Shown in pieces: positions 22,350 to 33,720 of a DNA stretch of 64,000 bases (the first letter of the stretch is position 1; the number at the start of each line of letters is the position of its first letter). The stretch lies in assembly GCA_029215795.1 (NCBI GenBank), contig JARDYH010000004.1:218978017-219042016 (forward strand), given 5' to 3'. The translations under genes were made by a program, and so were the position numbers. Source of the DNA: Anniella stebbinsi (taxonomy: Eukaryota; Chordata; Lepidosauria; Squamata; Anniellidae). Below the pieces are notes generated by a model. That model did no database searches and was not told the DNA's origin. It saw only the letters and a program-made list of their open reading frames with translations.

Positions 22350-22930
22350 CAGTCTTATTATTATTATTATATTTGTGTCCCGCCTTTTCCCCAAAACAGG
22401 GACTCAAGGCAACTTTACAAAATTAAAGCAGATAACTAGAAATATACAAAAGTTAAAATATAATTAAACTAGCTGTAATATTAAAGTATTGTCCACTGCT
22501 CCGAAGTTTTGAATGGGGAGCAGTATATAAATATTGTAAATAAATAAATAAACCATTTAAAAAGATTTAAAAGACAAACGACAATAAAAAATCCAGGGCA
22601 TTAATAGAGGACCAGACTATTTCCAAAGCCCTGTCGGAACAAAAGAACTTTTTGCCTGCCTCCAGAAACACAGCAAAGAGGGAGCCAGTCTAGCCTCCCT
22701 GAGAAGGGAGCGCCAGAGCCTTGGAGCAGCCACTGAGAAGGCCCTCTCCCGCATTCCCACCAGGCATGCCTGTGATGATGGAGGGACCGAGAGAAGGGCC
22801 TCCCCTGAAGTTCTCAGGGCACGGGCAGGCTCAGCAGGGAGAGAAGGCCTTTCAGATAACCTGGACCTGAGCTGTATAGGGCTTTCTAGGGCTTTACAAA
22901 TTAAGAGCCATGATACAAAAGGAAAGAGAA
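22350..22930 (-). mobile_element. L2-like LINE 3' region fragments
   Basis: ATTATT, then TGTCCCGCCTTTTCCCC, followed by 22600-22930 with AAAGCCCTGTCGGAACAAAA, GCCAGTCTAGCCTCCCTGAG and GGGCTTTACAAATTAAGAGC are typical of the 3' ends of lizard L2-type LINEs in reverse orientation. A 117-codon minus-strand frame here is a by-product. Confidence 0.6.
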
Positions 22931-23342
22931 GATGGGGAGGCAGGAGGGAAAAAACAAATGGAGAGAGCAATCCTATGCCCCCTAGACAGCTTCTGAAATG
23001 CCACAGGATGCTGTGGGTCCCCTCCTCCTAACCCACAGGCAGAGCTACTGCCCTGCTTCCCATTTCTCTCTCTCTTTCTCGACTGCAACCTAGTTAAGAG
23101 GCACAGTGTACAGAATCACAAGACCTCCAGGCTGTAAATATTTTATTTTAGTAGGTCAGCAAAATCTTACAAGGATCGGACAGCAGAAGCTGGAATTGTA
23201 TGATCAACATCCCACAAAAATGGGTACCATATTGCATAAAGTGTTTTGGGGTTTGCATAGCGTCTAGCAGCCTTCATATAGTGGATGAGGTTGTCCAAAA
23301 ATGATCTGAATGCCTCCAAAACCAAGTCTTGATCGATAAGTT

Positions 23343-23662
23343 AGGCTGACCATATGAAAAGGAGGACAGGGCTCATGTAACTTTAACAGTTGTAGAGAAA
23401 AGGGAATTTCAGCCAGTGTCATTTGTATGCAATTAGTTCCTGGTGAAATCCCCTCTTCATCACACTAGTTAAAGTTGCAGGGGCCCTGCCTTCTTTAGTA
23501 TATGGTCACTCTAGTATAGTGCCTGCAACTTTAACTGTTGTGATAAAGAGGGAATTTCACCAGGAACTAATTGCATACAAATGACACTGGCTGAAATTCC
23601 CTTTTCTCTACAACTGTTTAAAGTTACATGAGCCCTGTCCTCCTTTTCATATGGTCAGCCTA
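23343..23662. mobile_element. Family A hAT-like hairpin element in CFAP299 intron 1
   Basis: Full two-arm copy, AGGCTGACCATATGAAAAGG to CCTTTTCATATGGTCAGCCTA, flanked by GATAAGTT on both sides (23335-23342 and 23663-23670). The arms are ~155 bp each and close to identical. Confidence 0.92.
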
Positions 23663-23760
23663 GATAAGTTCATTAATTTTTTCCAATTGGTTCTAATTCT
23701 TGCTCTTGCTGAAGTTTATGGGTGTAAAATAGTTTTTATGCAGTGCATACTGTAAGTCCT

Positions 23761-23779
23761 GGGGGGGGGGGGGGGGGGG
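23761..23779. repeat. Poly-G run of 19
   Basis: Nineteen consecutive G residues, a possible G-quadruplex on the plus strand. The length may be unreliable because of sequencing error. Confidence 0.8.
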
Positions 23780-24333
23780 AATACCCAGAATTTTACACGC
23801 ATTAGTCATGGAGGTATTTTGTTAATGGTGACTGTGAAACTCTTGTCCTAAAATGTCTTTTCCAGAGGACATGACCACATGTGGACAAGCATACCAATCC
23901 TTTGACAACCCATCTCAAAATTTATTTGCAACCATTTTGAAGAACTTTTGAGCCTTGATCGGGGTTAAGTGCCAATGAGAAAGTTCCACTGCCCTTGTAC
24001 TTATTACATTCATTAAGCCAGAAATGAAACACACATCCCAAAGGGGTCTATAGGCATCCCTAAATCCACTTCCCAGCTTGCCCTTAATGGGATTTTTAAT
24101 CAAGGCCCATTAAACAATGAAGCCCGCAAATGCACAGGACTCTGCTAGACACACACTCACACACATCTTACCAGCCTCTACATGCCCAATGGGTTCCAGA
24201 TGGAAGAGGGCAGAGAAAAAGCCTAGAAAACAAAAAGCACACCAAATACAGAGCCTACCCAGGAAGCACCAAACTTCCACAAATCAGACATGTCAACCAG
24301 GAATTGAAAACCAAGTCATTTGGTACATGATGT

Positions 24334-24643
24334 TAGGCTGACCATATGAAAAGGAGGACAGGGCTCCTGTAACTTTAACAGTTGTAGAGAAAAGGGAATT
24401 TCAGCCAGGGTCATTTGTATGCAATTAGTTCCTGGTGAAATTCACAACAGTTAAAGTTGCAGGGGCCCTGCCTTCTTTTGTATATGGTCACTCCAATATA
24501 GTGCCTACAACTTTAACTGTGGTGATGAAGAGGGGATTTCACCAGGAACTAATTGCATACAAATGACCCTGGCTGAAATTCCCTTTTCTCTACAACTGTT
24601 AAAGTTACAGGAGCCCTGTCCTCCTTTTCATATGGTCAGCCTA
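24334..24643. mobile_element. Family A hAT-like hairpin element, second copy in intron 1
   Basis: Two-arm copy with ends TAGGCTGACCATATG and CATATGGTCAGCCTA. GGTACATG occurs at the right flank (24644-24651) and four bases away from the left end (24322-24329), so the target duplication is displaced by a small insertion. The first arm lacks about 10 bases compared with the second. Confidence 0.85.
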
Positions 24644-24854
24644 GGTACATGTAGTAGCGCAGTCCTTAGCAGCGGCCCATAGGTTCAGGCTATAAGAGCT
24701 TTTAGGCCCTGAAATAAATAAGGAAACTTGCCACAGCTCTGTGCCTGGCTTTTGCACCAGGAAGTAAAAAGGGGAAATTAAGATTGGTGTGGAATTTTGG
24801 GGCATTAGTCAATTATAAATTCAGGAGATGGAGAAGATCCAAATTCATTTTCTA

Positions 24855-25090
24855 AAGAAATAATAATAACAATAATAATAATAACATATTTATTTCTTAC
24901 CCGCCTCTCAGGATCGAGGTGGGGAACAACATCAATACAAATGACATAAAATACAAAACACTTAATTAAAAACATATAAAATTAATACATTATTAAAATA
25001 CCAATAAAACTCTTAAAATCCAATTGGGTAGGCCTGCCGGAAGAGATCGGTCTTTATGGCTGTCTTAAAGTCAAAGAGCAAGTACTGGCT
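24855..25090 (-). mobile_element. L2-like LINE 3' end
   Basis: An (AATA)n-rich start and TTATTTCTTACCCGCCTCTC lead into GTAGGCCTGCCGGAAGAGAT and GGTCTTTATGGCTGTCTTAA. This is the reverse complement of the C-terminal/3' part seen in sense orientation at 61560-61860 (KKAIKTDLFRQAFP). Confidence 0.65.
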
Positions 25091-25921
25091 TTACCTGTTA
25101 GAACCCCTGCCTCTCAATGCTGTGAAGAAGTGGGTTGGCCTTCTATTCGGGCTAATATACAAGTCTAATTTCTAAATTTTTGTACTAGTATGTTAACTTT
25201 GCCATCTTCACATTTGGTTTTTAAGGTTAAATCTCTCTCCCTTAAATTCTCAAAAGACAGTAACTGCATTACAGACACTTGCTAGACATTCTGATGATCA
25301 ACTGACTTAAGATCCAGTCTAGTTCCAAATTTCAATTAAGGCTTTTTGTGTTTGGAAAAGACTTTCTGACTGATATGTTAATCATCCATTCTTCTAGTTT
25401 TTCTAGATTGTATCCATGTATCAAGTCAGATTATCATAAAGCCAATTATTTGGATCTTATTGCTTTAGCTTAACGTAGGAATATTATTACAGAATTGATG
25501 TAATATTATGCCTTCTGCTTTCTTAGAAGGGTGCTATAAGAAATTATCGTTGGAACGGTATTCTGGGGTGTTTTGTAAAACTGTTACTGAGGGTATTGTC
25601 CATTATGTTATCCAATGACTAAATTTAGACTCAGAAAGACTTCTGTTACGTGTACCGAATCTGTATGTTTTCTGTTGTTTGATAATGAAAATTATGTTAC
25701 CTAACCCGTTTCCTTATTTGTGTTGGCAGCCAGGAAATCAAGAGCTATATTTGTTGCTCAACAATGAATGTTCTTCTGGTTTTGCTATGGCTCATAGGTT
25801 AACAATAAAATGATTACTATTAATGACCCAGACCCCACCATGGCATGTTGTATTTTGGGGAAATAACAATGGCAGCTACAATTGTGGCCACTGAGAGAAC
25901 TGGATTAGACCCCATTCCTTC

Positions 25922-26180
25922 CAGACATAAGAACATAAGAAGAGCCATGCTGGATCAGACCAAGGGTCCATCTAGTCCAGCACTCTGTTCACACAGTGGC
26001 CAACCAGCTGTCGACCAGGGACCCACTAGGACATAGGGCAACGACACCCACCCACCCATGTTCCCCAGAAACTGGTATATGTATTGGGGGCGTTTGCCTG
26101 ACAATGCCGTGTTTTGGTGCCAGGTCTGGGAAGGGAGTGTGAAACATGTAGTAGGCCACAATATACATCTAACCAAGAAA
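25922..26180 (-). mobile_element. CR1/L3-like LINE 3' end fragment
   Basis: Starts ACATAAGAACATAAGAAGAG and continues GCTGGATCAGACCAAGGGTC and CAGCACTCTGTTCACACAGT. It is the reverse complement of the family at 5826 and 35770. Confidence 0.8.
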
Positions 26181-26863
26181 ACTTGGGAGGAAACCAGAAA
26201 AATATTTCCTTTTGTAAAAGGGCTGTGAGCTCAATTCTGGAAATCTGTGAGCTGAGATGCATTCAAACAGCCCCTGTTTCTTAATTCTAAATGTATGTCC
26301 AACCCTCTTTCAAAACCACTAATTTGCACTTGGATCCAGCTGACGGATCTCAGGGTTCCAGGATAAAATCAAAGTAGATCTCACAAATCTGAAGTTTGCC
26401 CACCCCTGATCTAAATAAACCTTAAGAATGAAAGAGTCCTAATCTGTAAGACATTAACTATATTAGCAAGGCATGGGAAAGGGGGGGGGGGTGGGGTGAG
26501 AGATGAAGACCTCCCTTTTTCATTGCGACCCAAGGAGCCTCAGCTGAAATGTAAATGCCCGCTTTGCTTTACCAGCCTTATGTACTTATCACAGCTCAGC
26601 CAAAAGCCTGCACATCTGACTTGATTGCAAGAGCAATTTGGAATTTCATGGCTCCCTTCTGTAAACAGGAGTCAAAGTGATAGAGCCGATTTTCAGCTAT
26701 TTATGAAATCCAGCACAACGAAGCCCTTTAAGGTTCTAAGCATGTCTAAATGCTAACCTACATACACACAACCCACATACTTATGTGATTAGTAAGGATA
26801 TGGCGACGTGCAAATGACAATAGGGTCTACTCAAACCATGAGCAAGTTAGATCATTCCTCAGG
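26181..26863. other. Non-genic stretch in CFAP299 intron 1
   Basis: A G-run near 26480-26497 is the only notable element. Confidence 0.45.
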
Positions 26864-27192
26864 TCCCCTCTACAAGGATTCGCTTTTGCGCCCGGTTAGG
26901 CGATTATGCGCATAATCGCTGAAGCGCATTTACACCTAATCCCTCTGCACAAGAGGCGGCGAAGCGCATTAATGGATATCCAATAAGTAGTTAATGCGCA
27001 TAAGCGCATATTCACACAGTCAAAATGCGTTTTAACGGACGGAGCAAAATAAAACTCGCGATTTAACGCGCATTCGATAATGCGCATAATCGGGGAGATA
27101 ACGCGCCTCTACGCCCGATTTGCGCTCCGTTCTTGTAGAGGTAATTTTTTTAATGCGCCTTGAAAGAGCTTTAAATGCCTCTTGTAGAGGCA
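26864..27192 (+). mobile_element. Family B CpG-rich ATGCGCAT element, shortened copy
   Basis: It has the same inverted ends as the other copies (CCCTCTACAAG and CTTGTAGAGG) and the same palindrome GCGATTATGCGCATAATCGC, but lacks ~20 bp in the middle (around 26950-26985). The flanks CCTCAG and CCTCAG, or CCTCAGGT and CCTCAGTT, are the best target duplication in the family. Confidence 0.78.
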
Positions 27193-27884
27193 CCCTCAGT
27201 TGGCTAACCCAGAGGGCACTGCCTGTCATGTGCTCACTGTTGCTCCAGCATCAGCCAGGTTGTTTCCACAAGACATGTGCAATATCTTTTAAAAAGCCAT
27301 AGGGTGACAGTGAACATAGCGTGCTCATCCTGACTAGCTCGTATATGTGGGGGGTAGTGGTTCAGCAGACCTAATGGGACCCGTGGGCCTCTTTAGGAGA
27401 GACAAACAGTGTGTACGTTTTATGTATCATTTGCTTTCTACATTTTCGATAATGCCAAAGGTAAGTGGTGTCCATAACTTTTAACTTTACAAATCAGATA
27501 TCAGCATCTTAATCAAAAAAAGGTGCACAGATTCTACTCCACACCACTCCTGCTAGTCTGCCCCCAAATGTTCGAAGAGCAACTCCACATTCCAGCATAA
27601 CTATCCAACACAACGGAGCCCCCCCCCTGCGCAACTCCTTCATTCCTAACATTTTCTTCTCCCGGTAAGTTCACCAGCACTGCTTTGCATTGCAATCTTC
27701 AGTGAGATCCCAAATTGTCCCACATGACCTTGTGGCAGATACCATTTGTTCCCCCTTCCTCCTATTTGGCTTCCTCCTACCCCACCATGGGCCGCAAACA
27801 CTGCCATGCCCCTTCATCTGCTTATTCACTGCTTTTCCTTTCTTTTTTGCCTTTTGATTCCGATGTTTTGTACCTCAACTTCCA

Positions 27885-27972
27885 GCCTTTCTGACCATTG
27901 GCCATGCTGGCAGGGGCTGATGGGAGCTAAAGTCCGAACATTTTGAGGTCATGAGGTTGGGGAAGGCCGGGT
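27885..27972. repeat. Family C palindromic interspersed repeat, partial copy
   Basis: GACCATTGGCCATGCTGGCA, GGGGCTGATGGGAGC and GAGGTTGGGGAAGGCC match the right half of longer copies. Confidence 0.65.
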
Positions 27973-27984
27973 TAATCTAAAAGG

Positions 27985-28484
27985 CACTGGCTAGGCCTCA
28001 ACTTGAGTATTGCGTCCAGTTCTTGGCACCACACTTCAAGAAGGATGCAGACAAACTGGAGGGAGTTCAGAGGAGGGCAATGAGGGTGATCAGGGGTCTG
28101 GAAACAAAGCCCTATGAGGAGAGACTGAAAGAACTGGGCATGTTTAGCCTGGAGAAGACTGAGGGGAGAAATGATAGCACTCTTCAAGGACTTGAAAGGT
28201 TGTCACACGGAGGAGGGCCAGGATCTCCCTCGATCATCACAGAGTGCAGGACACGGGATAATGGGCTCACGTTACAGGAAGCCGGATTCCATCTGGACAT
28301 CAGGAAAAGCAATACAACAAACCAATTCCCTAGGGAGGTCGTGGGCTCTCCCACACTAGAGGCCTTCAAGATGCAGCTGGACAGCCATCTGTCAGGTATG
28401 CTTTAAGGTGGATTCCTGCACTGAGCAGGGGGTTGGACTCAATGGCCTTATAGGCCTCTTCCAACTCTACTATTCTATGATTCT
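27985..28484 (+). pseudogene. CR1 LINE 3' end with remnant of ORF2 C-terminus
   Basis: The fragment begins in the C-terminal ORF2 region (LEYCVQFWAPHF, then LEGVQRRAMRVIRGL and YEERLKELGMFSLEK) and ends with the CR1 3' hallmark CTTCCAACTCTACTATTCTA followed by TGATTCT, the short octamer repeat of CR1. The frame is damaged between the two coding parts. It is 5'-truncated, as most CR1 copies are. Confidence 0.92.
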
Positions 28485-28746
28485 TCTCAAAACAATGCTG
28501 GATGTTCTTGGAGCAGGAGAGAGTTTAAAAAACCATGCCCTAATAGAACCCACCCACAATTCCAATTGGATCATGCTATATGCACAAAGTAACTGCCAAA
28601 GGTGAAAATGATTACTGTGACAGGCATAGATCAACCCACTTTTGAAAGTACCCCTGGCCCACATAACATGATAAAACTGTGGCCCTAATTCATGCTGCCA
28701 CAACGCTGTTCTCTAGTAGCTGGCTCCTAAAATACACTGATAATAT

Positions 28747-28858
28747 ATGGATGTTTTGATCACGTGGATACCCTGGATCACACGAGCACTTTCCACAACA
28801 ACATGAGCAGCCTTAGTGGAGGAAGGATATGTCAAACACCCATGTGATCCAAACATCC
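28747..28858. mobile_element. Short palindromic MITE
   Basis: TGGATGTTTTGATCACGTGG pairs with CCATGTGATCCAAACATCCA at the other end. The structure is a simple hairpin of about 110 bp with a loop around GCACTTTCCACAACAACATG. Confidence 0.65.
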
Positions 28859-28864
28859 ACACAT

Positions 28865-29092
28865 TGGCTGAATTCGGACAACACAAAAGTCAACTGGGGG
28901 TGGGGAAGCAATCGTCAGTTGTATTGACTATCATGTCATCCGAATGCTGCCATAGTCAACTCAGTGCTGATCCTAATCCACATCACGGTTGATTATTTAT
29001 TACCATGTTGTGTGGGGAGTACCCCCTAGATGAACAACTGTAAAATTGATTATTACCCCACCATTGACTATCGTGTTGTCCGAATTCAGCCA
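28865..29092. mobile_element. MITE with 19-bp perfect terminal inverted repeats
   Basis: The left end GGCTGAATTCGGACAACAC is exactly complementary to the right end GTGTTGTCCGAATTCAGCC. Inner sequence is partly self-complementary (TTGACTATCATGTCATCCGA). A target duplication was not found, so the superfamily is open. Confidence 0.8.
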
Positions 29093-31240
29093 CTACTGAT
29101 AAAGCAGGAAGACAGCCAGAGAACACCTTTGTGGCAGTAGTCACAGCACAAATGAAAGGTAGGACCTGAACCATGATGTGGACAGAACTACAACCAGGGA
29201 CACCACAATGATTCAGGCATGGATCCTCTTCCTCAGCAGCCATTTCCCCACCTTCATAGCTCACTCCACTTCATGGTTGGGAAGCAACACTTTACAAGGC
29301 CTACTCCATTTGGGTGCTGTTATGGAGGAAAAGGATGTCAAAGCATATTGAATCCACAGGTTTCGCATTGGCTTTCCAACTTCGTTACCCTTCGTATTCT
29401 CTTCTATTGAATCTCAAGAGCAAAGCTTAAATTCCTCTTTATAAAGAACCATGCAGAAAGATTGTTTTTGCAGTGAGCTCTTAATTCACTGCTCCACTGA
29501 AGCAGCTAATTATATTTAATATATCTAATTCTAACCCTAACCCATGTATATCCTCACACCTGATTTCGGTTGTCAGTTACCCTGTCAGTCTTATGACTCA
29601 TCTCTCCCCCCATTCTAGTCTCTAGCCTGCCCTGACTTCCCTCTACGTTCTCAACAATCTCCTTAAATATCTCCTGGAAATTCTTGCGCTGCGTGCCTGC
29701 CCTTGGATTCTCATTCTCAAAGGACAGGAGCCTCGGCATAGCAGAGAAAGGAAAAAAGCCAAGGGGAAGGGAATGAGGAAAGAGAGATTTATGAGGGACA
29801 ATGACTAAGACCTGTAGGATTGGGACAAAAACTGGCTTTTGGGCATGCAAATAATGCTATTCACTTGTAGCACTTTACTGGTGTTAGCCAGAAGCAGTAA
29901 TTTCATCCTCACCACATAATGGAAGATTTGCTCTGGGGCAGTCGACTCTCTTATTTTTATTTTGTCAAGCGTATGCTAGAGAGGGTGAGCATGCAGTTTC
30001 CAGTGAAGATGCAGAAAAGCGACTGAAAACCGTCAGGACGTTCAAAACGGCAGTTCGGCAGGTATGTGTCTGGTAGGCCCTAAGCTGCTTCCAGATGAAG
30101 ATTTATTGTGGAATTGGCATGGCTTGTTCACTCTGGTTTTATGGGAGTTCCACATGATGTTATCATCCACTGTAATCTTCCCATATTTTCCCAATGCTGC
30201 TTCCATCCTTTTTCTTACCTGAGAAAGTTGACTCTTCTGAGAACAATGGAAGAATGATACAATCTGCACAGGGGTAGATGCCATCTTTTTAAGAGGTGTG
30301 GCTTTGACATGAACAACGAACAGGTGAACTTTCTCTTTTGCATCAGATCATCGAGTTGAACAGGAGCATTAGAGAAAAGATCATTGCGCTGAAGTGAGAA
30401 GTTTTGGTTAGTGCTGCTTGTCATGGCATGGTGCTGCCTCTGATGAAGTTCGCGCTATGCACTAATATTAAAAGTATGGGATACACTATTTTCTGGCCAT
30501 CATACGCCGCAGTGCCCATTCTTTTTTCATTGTATTTTATTAGAATTTTGTACTTTATCTAAGGTTTGCCTCCATTCACCAATCCCAGGTACTGTGGTTT
30601 TCCAAGTGGGCTGAGCAGTCACCACTAATCCTCAAAGATGTTGTTACTCTAAAAGCCCTCCTCTTAACCATTTACAGTGCAATCCTGTCCTTGTTTACTT
30701 GGAAATTAAATCCCAGAGTGTTCAGTCAGGTTTATTCACCAATAGGTGTATTTAGGAATAGATTATAGCCTGAAATGGCTAATGGAAGTTGCAGTAGAAT
30801 AGCATGTCTTACCTAACAAGCACAACAGTTATGTCCGTTGCTGTGAGCAATATCAGTAGTGTTATTGTAATTGACTTTATTTATACCCTGCTTTTCAGCA
30901 AATGTAATCAAATGTAATCAAACTGATTACATTCTGCAAATGTAGTCAAATTATCTTGCCTTCGGGCAAGATAAACAATTTAAAATACAGAAATATCGAA
31001 ACACCTACAACACTAACTTAAAATAGTTTTATCTGCCCCTCTTTGCCAAGATCCTAGGGACTGTAGTTTTCTCTAGAGTTCTGCAACAAAGCTTCCCAAA
31101 ACCACAATTCCCTAGTGTCTTAGGAGGAAAACAAAAGACATGACAGCTACACAACTTTAACTGTACTGATGCAGAATATACACTGACGGAGACAGAATGA
31201 GATTTCCTGAGAAACAAACACTAATCTGAGGAATTCTAGA
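29093..31240. other. Non-genic stretch in CFAP299 intron 1
   Basis: About 2.1 kb with no named repeat except a short ACTACAGTTCCC-like scrap near 31055-31115. There is no conserved exon. Confidence 0.45.
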
Positions 31241-31244
31241 TTCA

Positions 31245-32205
31245 ATCATATGACAGGTATAAAGACTCTACGGCACCCACCTGTGCCTGCACTCTCTGCT
31301 GGCAGGCACTAGAGATGGGGCCTTTTCGGTAGAGGCCACCCACTTTTAAAATTCTATTCCAACTTATGCCTACCAGGCCCCATCATTACAGGCCTTCAAG
31401 CTGACCCTAAAGTCTTATTTATTCACCTCAACCTACAATTGAGTCAGGATTGTACTGTGTGCTATTGTGTATATGGTGTCATTTGGTTTTCATAATTAAT
31501 TTTGATTTTATAATTGTTTTACTGTTGCTTTATCATTGTTTTAGTGTGCTTTTTATTTTAAAATACTGTATGCCAGTTGTAATTTTTTTTTTAGTTTTCT
31601 CTAAAAGGCAACTTATATATATATATATATTTAATAAATTAAAGGCCTTGACGCTGCCTACAGACTGATTTATTTATCCTGACCTATAGTTAAGGCAGGA
31701 CTTTACTGTGTATCATGGAGTAATAGGCTGACCATCTGAAAAGGAGGACAGGGCTCATATAACTTTAACAGTTGTAGAGAAAAGGGAATTTCAATCAGTG
31801 TCATTTGTATGCAATTAGTTCCTGGTGATATTCCCTCTTCATCACAACAGTTAAAGTTGCAGGGGTCCTGCCTTCTTTTGTATATGGTCACTCTAGTATA
31901 GTGCATGCACCTTTAACTGTTGTGATGAAGAGGGAATTTCACCAGGAACTAATTGCATACAAATGACACCTGCTGAAATTCCCTTTTCTCTACAACTGTT
32001 AAAGTTATATGAGCCCTGTCCTCCTTTTCAGAAGGTCAGCCTAATTATACAACACTATCTGGTTTTCATTGTTAATTTTGATTTTATTATTGTGTTTTTC
32101 CTGGTTTCACTGTGCTTGGTGGTTTAAAATGTTGTACGCCACCTAGGGAAGGTTTTCCCTAAAAGTTGGTTTCTAGATCTTTTAAATAAATAAATAAACC
32201 TCTGA
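31245..32205 (+). mobile_element. L2-like LINE 3' end(s) split by a family A insertion
   Basis: Two related parts, 31245-31680 and 32045-32205, carry the L2-type C-terminal/3' sequence (AGGCCTTCAAGCTGACCCTA, CTTATTTATTCACCTC, TTTTAAATAAATAAATAAA). The parts flank the hairpin element at 31724-32043. A short (TA)n run at about 31614-31631 lies inside. Confidence 0.55.
31724..32043. mobile_element. Family A hAT-like hairpin element nested in a LINE
   Basis: Full two-arm copy, ends TAGGCTGACCATCTG and CAGAAGGTCAGCCTA. The 8-bp duplication is not recognisable, indicating an older copy or decayed flanks. Confidence 0.85.
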
Positions 32206-32234
32206 TGGTGGGAGGGAAGGCGCTGGAGTATAGC

Positions 32235-32407
32235 TAGTGTGACCAGATACAAAAGAGGGCAGGGCTCCTGCAGCTTTAACTGTTGTGATGAAGAGGGAAT
32301 TTCACCAGGTGCTGCATGCACACAAATGACACCTGCTGAAATTCTCTTTTCTGTGCAACTGTTAAAAGATACAGGAGCCCTGTCATCCTTTCCATAGGGT
32401 CACGGTA
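32235..32407. mobile_element. Family A element, single-arm form
   Basis: 173 bp from TAGTGTGACCAGATAC to TAGGGTCACGGTA, containing one arm set with the GTGCTGCATGCA variant. The flanks show no clear duplication. Confidence 0.78.
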
Positions 32408-32836
32408 CATAAATCCCTGGTAGCAGTACCACTCACTTGACTGGTTGCGACCTAATCACAGGTCCCACATCCTGACCCACCAATTGAACACTTTGTCTTT
32501 GGATATTACAACTACGGTTGCCACATGCCCTACCTAACCATGCTACTTCCAAACTTGGCCACACTCAAGGGGATCTATCCATTACATTTCCCTGATTCGC
32601 CTACCTGTATGATACACGCATTCGTCCATTCACACGCCCCTGGACAACAACATAAAAGTGGGACGTGGCCCTTAAGACACAACACAACAGCAGTGCTTAA
32701 GCGACCCGTGATATGAAAAAGTCAGAGGCTGTTTGTGAGGGCTGCGGTTATTCACAGTGGGGAGGGGAGATACACTCTGCACATGCTCAGAGGCCCTCAG
32801 TGCTCGAAGGAGTGTGAATCAACCCCCCCCCCTCAC
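32408..32836. other. Start of CFAP299 intron 1
   Basis: The first ~430 bases of intron 1 on the minus strand. The donor GTGAGG is at 32831-32836. A C-run at 32824-32832 lies directly inside the donor region. Confidence 0.6.
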
Positions 32837-32947
32837 CTCCAAGTAAAACAGGTCCTGCGTGGTGATCTGCGAATCCAGATAATCCTCGTAGGTGCTAAAC
32901 TGGGTGACGATGTGGTCTAAAGCAGCCCCGGCGTCGTCTCCCTCCAT
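32837..32947 (-). CDS. CFAP299: CFAP299 exon 1 coding part (start codon to first splice site)
   Basis: The 37 codons from ATG (32945-32947) to the donor GTGAGG read MEGDDAGAALDHIVTQFSTY, then EDYLDSQITTQDLFYLE. This matches the conserved start of vertebrate CFAP299, which carries the V-T-Q-F, YEDFLDSQITT and DLYYLE blocks. The start codon has G at -3 and G at +4. It ends in phase 0 on a glutamate, exactly as needed to join exon 2 (NEEMARQ). The product is a small cytoplasmic/ciliary protein without a signal peptide or membrane segment in this part. The acidic start is less conserved than the block from residue 10 onward. The neighbour upstream on the same strand is FGF5, with its stop codon about 18 kb away, the same order as in human. 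The exon sits at the edge of a CpG-rich region, consistent with a broad ciliated-cell or testis promoter. Confidence 0.94.
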
Positions 32948-33330
32948 GCCCGCCAACAGCCACGCGCGAGCTACCTCAAGGCCGCGGCGTCCCTAGCAAC
33001 CGTCCGCCGCCTCGCCCCCACCGCTGCCGAACCCCGCCCACTCTCTTCCAAGCAGCCAATCGCTCCGCAGCGCCACCAGTTAGACCCACCCGTCACGTCA
33101 AAGTAACCAATGGAGCAGTAGCGCCTGCCCGTTAATTCCGCCCTAACCTCGAAGCAACGCCCCTATCTCGTCACACGCTCCTCCCCCCAGGTAGACTATA
33201 TAATTAACATGAATGTGAGACCATTCCGCCTACTGGCTGTTCGGCGTCCAATCGCTGAGCCGCTTCTCTTTTCGAGACCCGCCCCAGCAACTCCACGCGG
33301 TGACGTTCAGCCAGGCTGGAGGAAAGAATT
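32880..33330 (-). promoter_or_regulatory. CFAP299: CpG-rich promoter region of CFAP299
   Basis: CpG density is much higher than in the flanks. CCAAT boxes (read on the plus strand) occur at about 33057, 33107 and 33248. A GC-box-like GCCCCG..CGCCC context surrounds them. A TATATAA string lies at about 33197-33203 but is not obviously placed for a start site. The transcription start is not determined. No oppositely oriented gene start was recognised, so a bidirectional promoter is possible but unsupported. Confidence 0.7.
32987..33000. promoter_or_regulatory. RFX X-box-like site upstream of CFAP299
   Basis: GCGTCCCTAGCAAC contains a good right half (AGCAAC) of the RFX X-box consensus and a weak left half. 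It lies 40 bp upstream of the CFAP299 start codon. RFX factors drive many ciliary genes, so the position fits the gene's role. The site is imperfect. Confidence 0.4.
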
Positions 33331-33339
33331 CCAGCGCGG

Positions 33340-33720
33340 TAGATTTGTTGCAAATTTAATCCTATGCAGGTTTACTCAGAAGTAAATCGCCCTGTGCTCC
33401 ATGGGATTTATCCCAGGCAAGCCAGCAGAGGCTGGATTGTTATGCACACTCACTTGAGATTAAACTCCATTGAATTCAGTGGGGTTTACCTCTGAGTAAT
33501 CCTACATAAGCCTGCATTCCGCGGTTGTTGCAGATGCGTGAATGGAGTGGGTTCTGCCCACCACATTAAATATGTCCGTCTTTCAGGTGGCATGACGATA
33601 CTATTGTTCTATAGCATAAATTAATAACGTAAGAGAAAGATAAACTACATTCACTTACCTGGGAGTAATTCCCATTGAGTTTACTTCTGAGAACGGGTAA
33701 ACATGTGTAGGGTTTCAGTG
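33340..33720. repeat. Short degenerate interspersed repeat pieces
   Basis: TTAATCCTATGCAGGTTTAC, TCAGAAGTAAATCGCCCTG and GAATTCAGTGGGGTTTACCT are members of a family that also appears at 33655-33700, 30680-30760 and 60050-60110. The class is uncertain. Confidence 0.5.

Noticed and set aside
29530..29543. TAACCCTAACCC resembling telomere repeats (also TTAGGGTTAGGG at 55986)
   Set aside because: Only two units each, far too short for an interstitial telomere array.
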